64,000 bases of DNA from Pleurotus djamor (Eukaryota; Basidiomycota; Agaricomycetes; Agaricales; Pleurotaceae). Positions within the stretch are counted from its first letter, which is position 1; each line of letters starts with the position of its first letter. The notes beneath the pieces are model-generated. The model saw only the letters and a program-made list of their open reading frames with translations, searched no databases and was not told where the DNA came from. The DNA lies in assembly GCA_029747585.1 (NCBI GenBank), contig JAPEVF010000063.1:62001-126000 (forward strand), in the 5' to 3' direction. Below are positions 1 to 10,896 of the stretch, piece by piece. Both the position numbers and the translations under genes were made by a program.

Positions 1-826
1 GAGGAAGAGAAAGAGGGAACTGATGCCATCACGCCCAATATGTACAACTTGTCCCACGGTTCCCCTTATTTTCTCCTGAGAACACTGTGTCGCCAACGCA
101 GCTCATCTCAAGCTCAACCCCAAGCCCCAATGTGAGACGTGTGAAGTGTTTGCAAGGATGACCTGTATGACTTTCCTCACCTAGATGCTCCCTTCCCCAT
201 GGCATCAATTGAAACATTGAAAGAACATGTCTGACTCTCCAGGGATTGCAAACTGCGTTCGCTGGTGGTTCACTTCTTTTTATACTCTCCTTATCTGCAT
301 TTACTTGGTATGCTGATGAATATGCACTGCGTAGCCTAGTGATGTTTCTATGATCTCTTCTCCGGGTCTCATTTCAAGGTCAGACTTGTACCATCTGCAC
401 CGTACCAGCATATCCATTGTGAGAACCTTCAAGACCGGTGGTATTGACTCCGCCCTTTTCACCGTTACGACGTCTTCCGACTTATGTATGGATGAGCACA
501 ATGCAATAGGAGCGAAATAAAGGGAGCGTGAGAGGGGCGTGGGAAGAGGCTTTNGGACAGGTCAGCGTGGGAATACCAGAGAGGCGTGACTTTTCAAAAT
601 CGAACAAATAAAGCGTAAACAAAAGGCCATCCAATCAGCGACGCGCGCTAGAGGCAATTGGCCAATCGGAGGGATGACCGAGCTATCCCACGAAAATGCT
701 ACTGCCAAGAGAAACTCCGTTTCCTACAAACGAGTCTTCGTTTCACTCTGGACTCGTAATGGAATGGTGTCGTTCACATCCATCCTCCACGGCTCCACTG
801 AAGCGAAGTTACTCTCCGCAGACGCG
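1..826. other. Left-edge region with no supported gene
   Basis: Only short, unrelated open frames are present on either strand, none with a recognisable motif. One N lies near 554. The 3' part is probably the promoter and leader of the F-box gene that starts at 827. An in-frame upstream ATG at 674 would lengthen that protein by 51 residues of unremarkable sequence. Confidence 0.5.
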
Positions 827-2127
827 ATGCCCGCCTTTTCGATGCCTTTCCCAGTAGAACTAGTTGAAATCGTTATCTCTTTCGTCGACTACAAGACCCT
901 CTCTCCATGCTCGCTCGTTTCGAAAACATGGGCAGCGATATGCCAACCTGGCTTTTTCTCAGATCTCACTGTGAATTACGAGGAACCATACGGCACCAAG
1001 CGGCGACTCAAGAGGTTGAACAAGATTTTTGCCGACTCACCCCATCTCGCCCGCCATTTTGAAGAAGTGACTCTAGATCTCTACTCTTTCCACGCGGCCC
1101 CCAAGGCTTTCGACAAATACCTTCCCTCGATTCTGGACCGCTTAACTCATGTCGAGAGCTTCCATATCATCAGCAAAGCGTTCAACTTCGAAGATTTCTC
1201 GCTGACGATGGCTGAAGCTATTTTTAGCATGCTCTCGAGGTGCCCCTTGGAGAAACTGCAGCTCACTCGGACTGGCTTTGAATCGCTGGAAACGCTTCTC
1301 TCCCTTTTCACTTTATGCTCAGAGTCTCTCCAGGAACTTGACCTATCTCGCGTATACTTTGAAGCTGACGAGGAGGAGTTTCACGACGCCGCCCTCGATC
1401 CTATCGAATTCCCATGTCTCCAAACAGCTGTTTTCGACAGCGAAGACTAGGCAGGTTGGTTACCAGCCTAAGCGAAGACGCCTATAGTATCGCTGCCCAT
1501 GGGATCCTAGACATGCCCAATCTTTCTACATACAAACACAAATTCCAACTGTTCAACTCCCAAGGGCCATTCGTCGTACCCAGCTTCGTTCCTGCCAAGA
1601 TACCCGCGTTGACCCTCACTTTCTTAAGCGCAGAGCGAGACACCCTTAAGCATGTCTTCCACCCCGATTTCGTCAAGTCGCCCGTCCCGCCCGTCTTTCT
1701 AGATACCACTCGCTACGACAATCTGTGCGACCTCACGCTCTCCACGCAAATCCTCTTGTTGGACGAATACACAGCCCTTCCCGTCATCGCGAGCTTCCTA
1801 GACCGTGCAACTTCCGAGAGTCTCTTACGCCTTGAGTATCTGACAATCCAAATCAAGCTTCAAATCACTGAAAGTCGGCTGGTTTGCCCTCTCGACTGGG
1901 AAAATGGGGCGTGGAAGGAATTGGATGCCAGACTTGCGGCTGTGTCCGACACGTATGTGACGTTCATCGTGACGCTGTACACGTACAAGCCGAGCGGCGC
2001 TATCAAGGCGGCGATTGAGGCGGCGACGTTGAAAGTGCTGGATGAGGCGATGGATCTGCTGGATGCGCAGTTTGTTGCGTTGGACGAGGACGAAAGGCTT
2101 GACATCAGCGTTGAGAGGTATTCCTGA
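827..2127 (+). CDS. F-box domain protein (reading frame broken near 1450)
   Basis: The predicted protein begins with a short F-box-like segment (MPFPVELVEIVISFVDYKTL), followed by SLVSKTWAAIC, the usual layout of Agaricomycete F-box proteins that link targets to SCF ubiquitin ligases. I chose the ATG at 827 because the F-box starts straight after it; the same frame is open back to an ATG at 674. The rest resembles leucine-rich solenoid sequence with no clear motif. The frame stops at 1450 (TAG) just after FDSED, yet the next frame continues with matching sequence (GRLVTSLSEDAYSIAAHGIL) to a stop at 2127. No good splice sites explain the switch, while one extra base near 1447 would join the halves. 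This is either a sequencing or assembly error or a true inactivating mutation. The F-box call is fairly sure; the target is unknown. Confidence 0.7.
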
Positions 2128-2311
2128 TTATCTATCCTCTTTCTTAGCGTCACCCTCTTTTTTTNCTACCTCGAAATGCATATGTAGTTGGTGTCATGTA
2201 GCTTTGGTAGACATCTCTTGTCGAGTCTCCGTCAACTTTCAATCGGCTTTTGAATAAATTAGATTTCTCCATTTACGTAGTGTGAGAGCTTTTTTCTGAC
2301 TGTGAGAACGG

Positions 2312-3570
2312 TTGATAAGTCCTAAAAAGTCCTCCGATATCTCTCTCCCAGGTTTCGTTATGCATCTTCCCTGCAGCCGAGATCATCTTTCTGATATTGC
2401 AGCCAACATGATCGCAAAACGTTCTTGGACTGCTCCGTCGCTTCTGAAAGCTTGGGCACCTGTCTCCCAGTGGCACGTTTTCTCCCGTCTCTATGCTTGC
2501 TCCATGCAATCTTTTCAAATTTGGAACCACCCTGGCAAGGATTATATCGAACCCCTAGCCAATCGCCTCATTTTACTCTACACTTTCGGGAGGTCACTCT
2601 GGATCTCTGGTCCTCCAGGGCACCTGCAACGGTGTATGACGCAACGGTGTATGACCAGCACCTGCCTTCCATCTTGCACCGCTTAACCCGTGTCAAGCAT
2701 CTCCAGATCATGGGCTACGTCTTTTTACTTCGAAGACTTCTCTGGAACCATGATTAGGTCTCTACATGCTCTTGCTCCCAGCCACCACTTCGTCAGACTT
2801 GAGTTCTCAAAAGTTGCTTTCAAAGGCCCCAATGAACTTCTCCAGCTCTTACGCCGCGCGTGGAGGAAGGGCCTTCGCCGCGAGCTTGCATTTTCTGGCG
2901 CATTTATCCGGGAAAAAGTGGGAGCAGGGCTCTCTCCAACCCGTTGAACTGCTTCAACTCGAGACCATCGACCTTGAAATGACGACTTCCTGACACACCA
3001 ACTAGCCGACCGGGAAGTACTACGCATGCCTGGCCTCCTCGACTACACGCTCAAACTCGACTTGGCTAAACCTCATCGACCTATCACTCCCGATCTCCGA
3101 GATCCCTCACGACATCCCTTCCTTGTCGTCATTTGGATCTTACATTATCCCGTACCAGTATTATACGCAAATACAGGGCATTAATTTAAAACACTGGACG
3201 AAATCCCTGCCGCTTTTTATCTTGGCCGACTTCAGCCCATTCAAAACCCTCCGTCGTATCGCTATATCCACTCCGATCGCCCGGATTATGGTTCTACCGC
3301 GCTCACTACAATCGCCAGATTCGATGACTCCGCAAGCCTTCAGCAATTCGAGGAGCTGAGCATCACAATCTCAATCGAGGCAACCCAGGATGGGTTGGTT
3401 TGGCCTCACGATTGGGACCTGATCTAGATACCCGCCTTTGATCTTCATCCAAGAATCTACGACTGGTGATGATTTCTGTCAATGGACTCCGCCCCCAGTA
3501 CCGGTCAAGGAACGGTACTTGTTGGCAAAGTTGGACGAAGCAGCTGCAGTTCGTTGAGCTGAAGAAAGCC
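2312..3570 (+). pseudogene. Decayed tandem copy of the neighbouring F-box gene
   Basis: Fragments in shifting frames match the gene at 827-2127 in the same order. HFREVTLDLW (near 2590) matches HFEEVTLDLY. QHLPSILHRLTRV (near 2660) matches KYLPSILDRLTHV. FYFEDFSGTM (near 2730) matches FNFEDFSLTM. FEELSITISIEATQDGLVWP (near 3345) matches LEYLTIQIKLQITESRLVCP. Between them lie several frameshifts and stops, so no intact product is possible. A perfect 15-bp direct duplication sits at 2626-2655. This is an old tandem duplicate that has degenerated; the right boundary is approximate. Confidence 0.75.
2626..2655 (+). repeat. Two tandem copies of a 15-bp unit
   Basis: GCAACGGTGTATGAC occurs twice in direct succession inside the F-box pseudogene. 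The unit is a multiple of three and adds ATVYD to the fragment. The intact neighbour has no such repeat, so it arose after the copies separated, probably by slippage. Confidence 0.9.
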
Positions 3571-5195
3571 GACATCTTGAAGATGATTGTTACGCACTAC
3601 GGCTTCCTTCTCGTTTCGTCTTCCTTATCTCTACCTTTCACCATGCGTTCCCCGAGTCATCTAGAGCATTTCCCATGGACATTTCAGTACCACCGAGCCT
3701 GTTGACTCTTTCAATGAAACCAAGGTCATTCAGTGACGGCCACTTCTCTCCCTGGACCTGGCTTATGTGGTCGAATATAAAGTTTCCCGTCCTTGAGGTT
3801 ACTGTAATTCATGACCATCTCAAGTTTATCTGATGGATAGCCTTTGGTGAATTTACATCCTGGTTCCTGACTTCTCGTGGGAAGGCCCTTCTTGGCCGTG
3901 AGATTTTACCAAGTTGACGTCCTACATGGGGCGAACTGTTTTTTTGGTCACCTTCACAGCATGTAAGTAATTCATTGCGCGGTGACGAGGCCTCCAACAA
4001 ACCTATCGGCTGCTTCCTCTTGCCCTGAGATGTGTATCTTGTCTAAATCTTTTCGGACACGATGTCTGGATGGCAGGGCTAAGGGTTGGCTCAGGCTGAG
4101 TATCCTTTCCCAGCCTTGGGTCAATATTTTGGTATCCCTCATCACACTTCGTATTCACTCGAAACGTTAACTCCAACATTCGAAGGACTCAACGGTGCAA
4201 TGTATGAGATACCAGGCCAGGGTTGACATGTAACGACAGACGACGCAGTCCAGATCCCCGTCCCCCTGGTTGTTATGTGCGGCTACGCTCACCCAACACT
4301 GTTGATACTCTCCTCACCCAAAATCTTTTAAATTTATTTACCAACTGCCACTTTCCAGCTTCAACCCCGCAATCTCCCAGTACGTCCGGGTAGAAACATA
4401 ATCCGCTACGGTCAGACTCATGTTAAATGCTCAAACTTGGAAAAAAGAAATCCCTGTCAAACCGTCTCCTGCGACGTGATACGTGATAAACAACTTCCGC
4501 CTCCGTTCGTATCCGTCACGATGTGGCTGTCACCAGTCCGCATTTACAGCCCCGCAGGCAGTTTGGGAGAAACATCCAGTACATGACTGTCATCCACTGC
4601 CGTTGCGACATGATGCGTGTATAGCAACGATGTACATAAGAAAGAACGCAACGGCTGGCTTCGAAAAGAAAAATGGGGCCGATGACTACTACCATCGTTG
4701 CAGGTTTGAAGTGACTATCGTCCATGTATTTGAGAGCGATGTATTCTGACGAGTCCAGAATTCAGCCTGGAAGATAGAACATGTGGAGAAAAGATTCTTC
4801 CAGCCGTGGTCGCCGTCCCTGTTTGAAAAACACGCGGAGATGCAATGCATCGGATGATTCAGTCTCAGATATACTCCGATGGGGTAAACAAGTCCCAATT
4901 CTAGCCACCTCAGTGCCCCAGCGTCGCCCTTAGTGGATTGACTATGGGGGCGCGAAAAGACTGTCTCTTCTAATACCACACTTTTCATTCAAGAATCTGT
5001 AGAAAAAAATCTCTTGGGACTGGCGTTTTGGGGGGCGCGGACGTGAACAATGGGAAACTGATGCAGATTGATCGTTGGTGAAGAATGAAATTCCGTTGGT
5101 CGTTCTAGAGTAACTCCGGCATATACCGTGGCGGAAAAGGCTTACGGATTCGGTCAAGTTGAACCTGACACACAACTTGCAAACAAATCCTGTGC
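3571..5195. other. Long stretch with no supported gene
   Basis: About 1.6 kb with only short open frames on both strands and no recognisable domain, RNA gene or mobile-element terminus. It follows the F-box pseudogene and may hold further degenerated F-box sequence, but I could not align any of it with confidence. Confidence 0.4.
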
Positions 5196-5340
5196 CGACC
5201 CTTCTTCAATCCTCCTCCTTCCCTTCTCGGGAATCTATTTTCGAAGCGCTTTGCTCTTCTACCACCACCACTTCCTCGTTTATTCCACGCCTCCTCTTTC
5301 CATCAACGCCCTCCTTCCACCCACCCTCCCCACCTTTTAG
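5196..5340 (+). promoter_or_regulatory. Pyrimidine-rich promoter or leader tract
   Basis: A stretch dominated by C and T on the plus strand ends just before the ATG at 5360. CT-rich tracts upstream of the start codon are common in filamentous fungal promoters and leaders. It supports the start at 5360 over the in-frame ATG at 5159, whose extra residues would be encoded by this low-complexity tract. Confidence 0.45.
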
Positions 5341-5359
5341 TGTACAATTATTATATATC

Positions 5360-6528
5360 ATGCCAGTAAATGCGGAGAGCGTAGTGGGCTCGCCACTACA
5401 AACTTCGCAGTTAGCCGCGGAACTTGGTTCGCTCGAATCATTTCTTGAAGCCGCTCAAACTCTCCTGGCCGCAATCGATAATCTCAGTGTTGAGGATATC
5501 AAAAGGTGCAACAGAAAGGTTGGTGTCTTGTTCTCGAGCTGGAATCAAAGCAATTACTGAGCTATTACATCGCACTTCAGATTGTAGCATTGGCTGAGGT
5601 GGGCATATCCCTGGGTCCGATATTAGATAGATAATTATCAATATTCCTCGCACAACACTGACTAAAATTTGATCGGATGGCAGGTGGCTCGCTCGACGCT
5701 CGGAGCCGCTGGAATCAAGCTATACTCTTTCGCCAGTTGTTCTCCTTGTCGTGCCCCCTTCAAGGAGATTTACTTCGACCTGCTGCGGGCCCTGTCCGCC
5801 AAGCGTGACACTATTTCCACAGACCCAGACATAAAAGGTAAATTTGACCAAATGACTCAGAAGTGCAATCGACTCACTGACCATCCCCAAAGCTCGCCTG
5901 AATAAATTACTTCTCCCACTGTCTGAAGGTTTCGTCATCCAGCGGAGAATAGCTCCCACGAAACGCAAAGACTTTTCGTTAGATCTGCCTCCAAGCGGCC
6001 ACGCCGCGACCTTGCCTCCACGACATGCGTCGAAGGTAAAATGTGCTGCTAGATCTGGCACCACCACTAGCCGCTGCAATGCCACTCCCACTACCTCCCT
6101 TATGCCACGTGAGTGTTATCACACCGCCAATTGGGCGGTCCTTGCCATAGCTTCCAGGGGTGCTGACTATTACCGCCAATTCACAGCACCAGATGCTTTC
6201 CCACCGTCCGGTAGAAGTGGTGGGGTATTGTCATGTCAGCGAAAAAANCCAAGGAAGCTTGCGGCCTTTACCGAAACCACGCATCCGCATGTTCGAGCCA
6301 GTATCCGAGGAAGAATATGAACATGACACCGATAGTGGGAGCGATGACGACGGGGAAGACGAACAGGATACCGAAGACGAGCCCGTGATTCCGCCATTTG
6401 CTCGATTGAGACCTCATCGCTTTGGCATATTCTGTACTCCGAACAGATCGATACATCAACGAGATCCATACCCGTCCACAGAGCGCTCCGGTCGATCAAG
6501 GACTGTCCGTCCTGTTAGGACCGAGTGA
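5360..6528 (+). CDS. Uncharacterised protein with acidic C-terminal region
   Basis: I do not recognise the family. Exon 1 starts at 5360 (MPVNAESVVGS) with an amphipathic stretch. A donor at about 5519 and an acceptor near 5683 lead to an exon with LGAAGIKLYSFASCSPCRAP. A clean intron at 5838-5892 joins DPDIK to ARLNKLLLPLSEGFVIQRRI. The last exon, probably entered through an intron 6036-6186, carries an acidic run (SEEEYEHDTDSGSDDDGEDE) and ends with a basic, proline-rich tail before the stop at 6528. An N at 6247 makes the frame there uncertain. The mixed acidic and basic tail suggests a disordered region; no function can be given. The coding call is moderately sure and the splice pattern at the 3' end is not. 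Confidence 0.5.
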
Positions 6529-6798
6529 ACATCTAGCCTCAAAATTGCTGTCCAATTGTTATCCTTGCTAGTACGTGCATCATACATTGTGTAAGACGCT
6601 TGGCTCATCCTCCAATCACAGTGACCATGTTATCGACGGAAGCGTTCATACGGTGGGATGTCACCGAACCACCGGCTGTTCTTCAAATAATCTTGAACTC
6701 CCCCTCCTCTCCCTACAAACTGCTGTATTTTTATAACCGTTGCATTATGAAAGACTCTGGATTATGAGGCGATCATGGCACAGGAACTACAGCCATAT

Positions 6799-7391
6799 TC
6801 AATCGGTGAACAACGGGCCATCGCACTTGGGTGGCACATCGTCTCCGGGGCTATCAACATGCCCCGACTGCTGTACAGTATTTCTTTCCACCTCCAGCTT
6901 CCAACTTCGCAAATTCTGTAGGAACTCATTCCCCTGTGCAGCGCCCCCATTGACGTTTTCCTTCTGGAGCAATTCGATAACTTCCCCTATCGCATTGTCC
7001 AGCTTGACCAAAGCTGATTTGATGGCAAGTGAATTTCCGGAGGAAGCTGTAGTCGCATTGTCGACGGCGGGGGACTCGTCCTCGGGGGCTTGATAAGGGT
7101 AAGTCAGCCACGGCGTTGACGAGCTCACGGGCAAAATGGACATGGAAAAAGCGATTCCGAACCTGGGCTGGGATCACTCTTTGGAAAGACCTTCAAATTG
7201 GATAAATGTTATGAGTACTGTATGGTAATTTGAATCGGATTCATCCTCACTTGTCCTGGGTTTTCTCTTGTAGGAGATGGGGGAATCCCGTTAGCTCCAG
7301 ATTCGGGAAATTTAGCTTCAGCTGCATGACAAAGTTGGTCGTTACAAGTAGCCGTTTACGTCTCGATATACTCACCTTCTCCCAAAGACAT
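6799..7391 (-). CDS. Uncharacterised small protein
   Basis: No family recognised. The model starts at the ATG complementary to 7389-7391 (MSLGE). A canonical intron then joins to AEAKFPESGANGIPPSPTRE, and two more short introns lead to VFPKSDPSPGSESLFPCPFC and PPEDESPAVDNATT. The last exon ends at 6799 and includes a likely helix (LVKLDNAIGEVIELLQKE). Total length is about 145 residues, rich in Pro, Ser and Glu, with one Cys-x2-Cys pair. Consecutive exons join in phase at ordinary splice sites, which is the main evidence for a real gene. The gene lies head-to-head with the acetyltransferase gene starting at 7616. Confidence 0.45.
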
Positions 7392-7615
7392 GTTGATGGC
7401 TGCGACGAAGGTTGTAAGTTGCGCTTCCGAGTCGATGTCCTTCCAATGTCCTTCGCAAGGTAGTCACGATGACGTAAATGATTTGGCGCCACTTTTGGTC
7501 CCGCTTTTTCGATCACTGGCCGCGGGCCGCCCTGCCCGAAGAGGCTTGGAAATGCTTGGTAATTTTCCTCAAAAATTCCTTGTGAATACTGTGCGTGGAC
7601 TGGTTCCCTGCCAAC

Positions 7616-8664
7616 ATGACACCTTACGCTCGCGTTGCAAAACCTGAAGAGCTGAACGCTATTTGCGATGTCTTTTTCCGTGCTTTCCAAAGCGACCCGA
7701 CATTCAATTACTATGGCACCGTAAAAAATGTATGTCCCATCGAGCTGTGAGTCAGGCAGTGCTCACGGTTCATCGAAAATGACGCTTAATTTACAGGCCG
7801 AAGCCGCAACAGGCCCCAAAGTCCGGAAAAATGTCAGGCGTTTTGTGACGATGCTCACGAAGCTATGTCACATCATCGGTGGCCGTATCACGGTCGCTGT
7901 GAGCCCCGATGAAAATAACAAAGAAACCATCGGTGCTGCCGCATTGTGGTATCCTCCTAATGTCAGGCCGGCTCTGTGGAGGGTCACTGCGCAGATTCGT
8001 GCAGGCGCAATACCCCTGCTCCGAGGGTGGGGCTACAACGGCTTGAAAGTTAGTTTTCTACCCCTTTGAATCAAACTAAATTTAGTCTTGTGGCGCTAGC
8101 GTTTAGGATTCCAGTATATGGACCAATGCCATAGGGCGTATGAACGCTGCTTCAAGGCCAAAGGGATCAAAGACTCTCCAGACAACTCTTGGTATCTGAG
8201 TCTCGTCGCCACGGACCCGGAACACCAAGGGAAGGGTGAGTACGCTCCTTCTTGCTATTTGGAATTGGGTCTAAATGCTTCTTACGAGCAGGGTTAATGT
8301 CGCTGCTCATCCGCGAGGCATTCGCCCACGCCCCAGGAGCCAAATTTGTTTTGGAAGCGTCTACGCCCAAGTCCAAAGTCCAGTATGCGCATTTGGGCTT
8401 TGAGGTGAGCAGGGCCCGTTAAGACAGATTGCCGGCTCTTGCATGCTGAACGTGGTGCCGTCAGACTTTGGAGGATGTACGATTAGGAAAGGGTCTCGTC
8501 AGTGACTTGGGGTTTCCTGCTGCTACTGACGAGGCTGTCGGTGTTCCTATTGCTGTAATGGCAAAGGTGGGTACAGTACCCCTTTATCACTACGCGGGAT
8601 GCCGCTTAGCTTTGTATTGCAGTTTCCCTCTCCCGATCAAGAAGCGAACTCACCTCCATCCTGA
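7616..8664 (+). CDS. GNAT-family N-acetyltransferase
   Basis: Six exons join cleanly (7616-7729, 7797-8048, 8115-8235, 8292-8404, 8465-8566, 8623-8664) to give 247 residues. The acetyl-CoA binding core is WYLSLVATDPEHQGKGLMSL: beta strand 4 followed by the Q-x-G-K-G loop that holds the pyrophosphate of the cofactor. Downstream KFVLEASTPKSKVQYAHLGF is the usual strand 5 and final helix of GNAT enzymes. The N-terminal part (ICDVFFRAFQSDPTFNYY) fits the family, in which related fungal proteins acetylate small molecules or amino groups; the substrate cannot be read from sequence. A truncated inverted copy lies just downstream on the other strand. Family call is sure, substrate unknown. Confidence 0.85.
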
Positions 8665-8877
8665 ACATACTATCGGCTCTTGTCTAATACATATATCATC
8701 TCCATCTAAAACCATATACGTCCTTCCTTACTATTTCTTCTCATCAAGGAATTTTTCATTCAGTGTGGTCTCCGTTAGCTCAAGACGGGCCGAAATTAGC
8801 TGAATTATGGCAAACGCTCTCTCCGCAGCGGGGGACGGCCATTGGGTGCTCAGGTAACGGCATCACTTGGTTTTCTT

Positions 8878-9504
8878 TCATGCAAATTGTTCAGTTCTAC
8901 TCCGCGTCTTGAATCCCACGAGGCTCAGTTCACCCCATGTCAACTCTCTACGAGCTGTATTGCTACCTGCCAATCCAAGGTGGTGGTCAGAGAGCCCATG
9001 AATTGGAGACGGTCCAGTAATCGTGGTCCTCCAATTATACTCGCGGAGCTTTAAATTTACCTCTCGATCAGCAGGGGAGTAGCCCCATCCTCGTAGTAAA
9101 GGTATGATCCCTGCACGAATTTGTGCAGAGACCCTCCAAAGCTCCGGTCTAAGTTTAGGGGGATACCACAAAGCGACAGCACCGATGGTTTCTTTGTTAT
9201 TGTCGTAAGGTGTCACTGCAACCGTGACACGGCCGCCAATGATGAAACATAGCTTCGTGAGCATCGTAACGAAGCGTCTGACATCCCTTCGTACTTTTCG
9301 ATCAGTCATGGCGGCTTCAGCCTGTATAAAAACCGTCCGTCTCGTCAATGTGCTCATCCTCAAAGTATTTGCTAGAATAAGGGGACATACACTTTTTACG
9401 CTGCCAAAGTAATTGAGAGCTGGGTCACTTTGGAAAGCGTGAAAAAGGACATCGCAAATAGCGCTCAGTTCATCTGGCCTTGCGACGCGAGCGTACGATG
9501 CCAT
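8878..9504 (-). pseudogene. 3'-truncated inverted copy of the GNAT acetyltransferase
   Basis: Starting at the ATG complementary to 9502-9504, the protein closely follows the gene at 7616-8664. Exon 1 (ICDVLFHAFQSDPALNYFGS), the first intron at the same codon, and the second exon through AQIRAGIIPLLRGWGY all correspond. Similarity then ends where intron 2 of the intact copy begins. The open frame runs on with unrelated residues to 8878. The acetyl-CoA loop (Q-x-G-K-G) and the whole C-terminal half are missing, and I find no trace of them in the 200 bp between the genes. The two copies are convergent. It could be transcribed but should not bind acetyl-CoA. Confidence 0.7.
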
Positions 9505-9743
9505 GTTGGCAGCAAGGAGCAGTCCATACGCAGCAACTGCGCGAATTCACAAGCAAAAATTTAAAAATTACAAAGCATGCCCAGGCCACAAAGTCCGAGA
9601 TGGAAACGGTCGCGGAGTTTGAAATATACTTCTCATCCACAAAACAGTCTCAAAGTCTCAAAGTCTTGATCCAGTCGCAAGTCCAACGTAAGGCTCTCGT
9701 ATTTGGATTTAACTTGATGCTAGACTATGTAGTATTTTGGTAA

Positions 9744-10676
9744 TTAACCAAGGAAGTCTGTCTCTCCCTTCTTGATAGCGGCGTCCAAGGCTTCCTCCGC
9801 AGGGGTATCGCCACCAACGAGATCCAGAGCGAGCCCAGCAGCATCTTCACGATCCACCAGTAAAGACAAGACTTTAGCTACATCGTCTCTCTGGGTTTGC
9901 GTCAGACTAAATTGGTTTTAGAGTTTTTCAGTGGGGTAAACGACTTACGGGAACAGTTTTGGTGAGGGTGGTTTGACCGATGGCAACGTTGCCGGTTCCG
10001 GCTTCGTCTCGAAGACCACCAGGGCGAAGGATGAACCACTTGAACGAGGTACGCTTGGCGAGATTTTTGTCGGCCTCGTATTTCCACTTCATATACACCG
10101 GGATGGCATTTCTGACGCGATTGGAGATGGCGATATCGGCTTCTGTCTATGCATAAGGGGTGCAAGGATATGTCGTTAGGGGGCGAAGACGATACGATGT
10201 TTGATGAGACACTCACATAGTGCGAAGGGANTTTTTCTGGATCTCTAACATCAATAGCAGACACCAGGATAAGTCTCGGCTTCTTGTCGCTTGGTACTGC
10301 ATCGATCGCATCGAAGATTTTGACAGCGCCTTCGTAATCGACCTTCTTCGTCCTCTCCTCCCCTCCTTTACCGCCTGCACCAGCAGAAAAAACGACAACC
10401 TCCGCATTAGTGTCTTGGAAGGCCTTGGTGAAGGAAGCCGCAGGGTCGTCTTCTAGAGACAGTACTAGCGGCGTCGCGGATGCACCTTTGATGTCGTCGG
10501 CGTGGGCTGGGTCTCGTATGACAGAGGTGACGGTATGTGTAGGAGAGAGGAGTTTGGCAAGGCGAAGAGCAATCTATTTTGGAAGGTCAATCAATCGCTT
10601 CGAAATAGCGAAGCGTTCTAAATCATACCTTGCCATGACCGCCAATGATGGTTACGTTCTTAGCTATACTCGCCAT
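9744..10676 (-). CDS. NAD(P)-binding Rossmann protein, NmrA / atypical SDR type
   Basis: The start at 10676 gives MASIAKNVTIIGGHGKIALR, a strand followed by the glycine-rich dinucleotide loop G-G-H-G-K-I of atypical short-chain dehydrogenases (NAD(P)-binding domain, NmrA-like). A canonical intron interrupts exactly after GGHGK. Further hallmarks are VTSVIRDPAHADDIKGA, VVVFSAGAGGKGG (strand 4), and RLILVSAIDVRDPE followed after an intron by the segment ending in WFILRPGGL, typical of this family. The end is DFLG with stop 9744-9746. About 245 residues, so a stand-alone domain. An N at 10231 leaves one residue unknown. Such proteins act as oxidoreductases or redox sensors; which applies is not evident. 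Confidence 0.8.
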
Positions 10677-10896
10677 TTCTTCTGAGGATCGGCTTCGTGG
10701 TGGTTGTGATTGTGGGTTGTGATTGTGGTTTGTGGCAAGAGCCACGACAGGGAATCAGTCAGCAAAGACACAAGCCGATTGCATCATACGTTGTCATCTG
10801 CTTCTGCCCCAAACAACTGACCTAGGAAGTAAATCTAAAATTAGGAATGTCCCAAAATATTGTACACTCCAACTCCACATCAAGGGCCATACAACA

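Noticed and set aside
5159..5359. N-terminal extension of the 5360 gene from the ATG at 5159
   Set aside because: The extension would be encoded by a pyrimidine-rich tract and is composed of Ser, Pro, Thr and Phe runs, more typical of a leader than of protein.
7247..7690. 147-codon minus-strand frame overlapping the starts of two genes
   Set aside because: It overlaps exon 1 of the acetyltransferase on the other strand and does not follow the splice signals that give the better small-gene model at 6799-7391.
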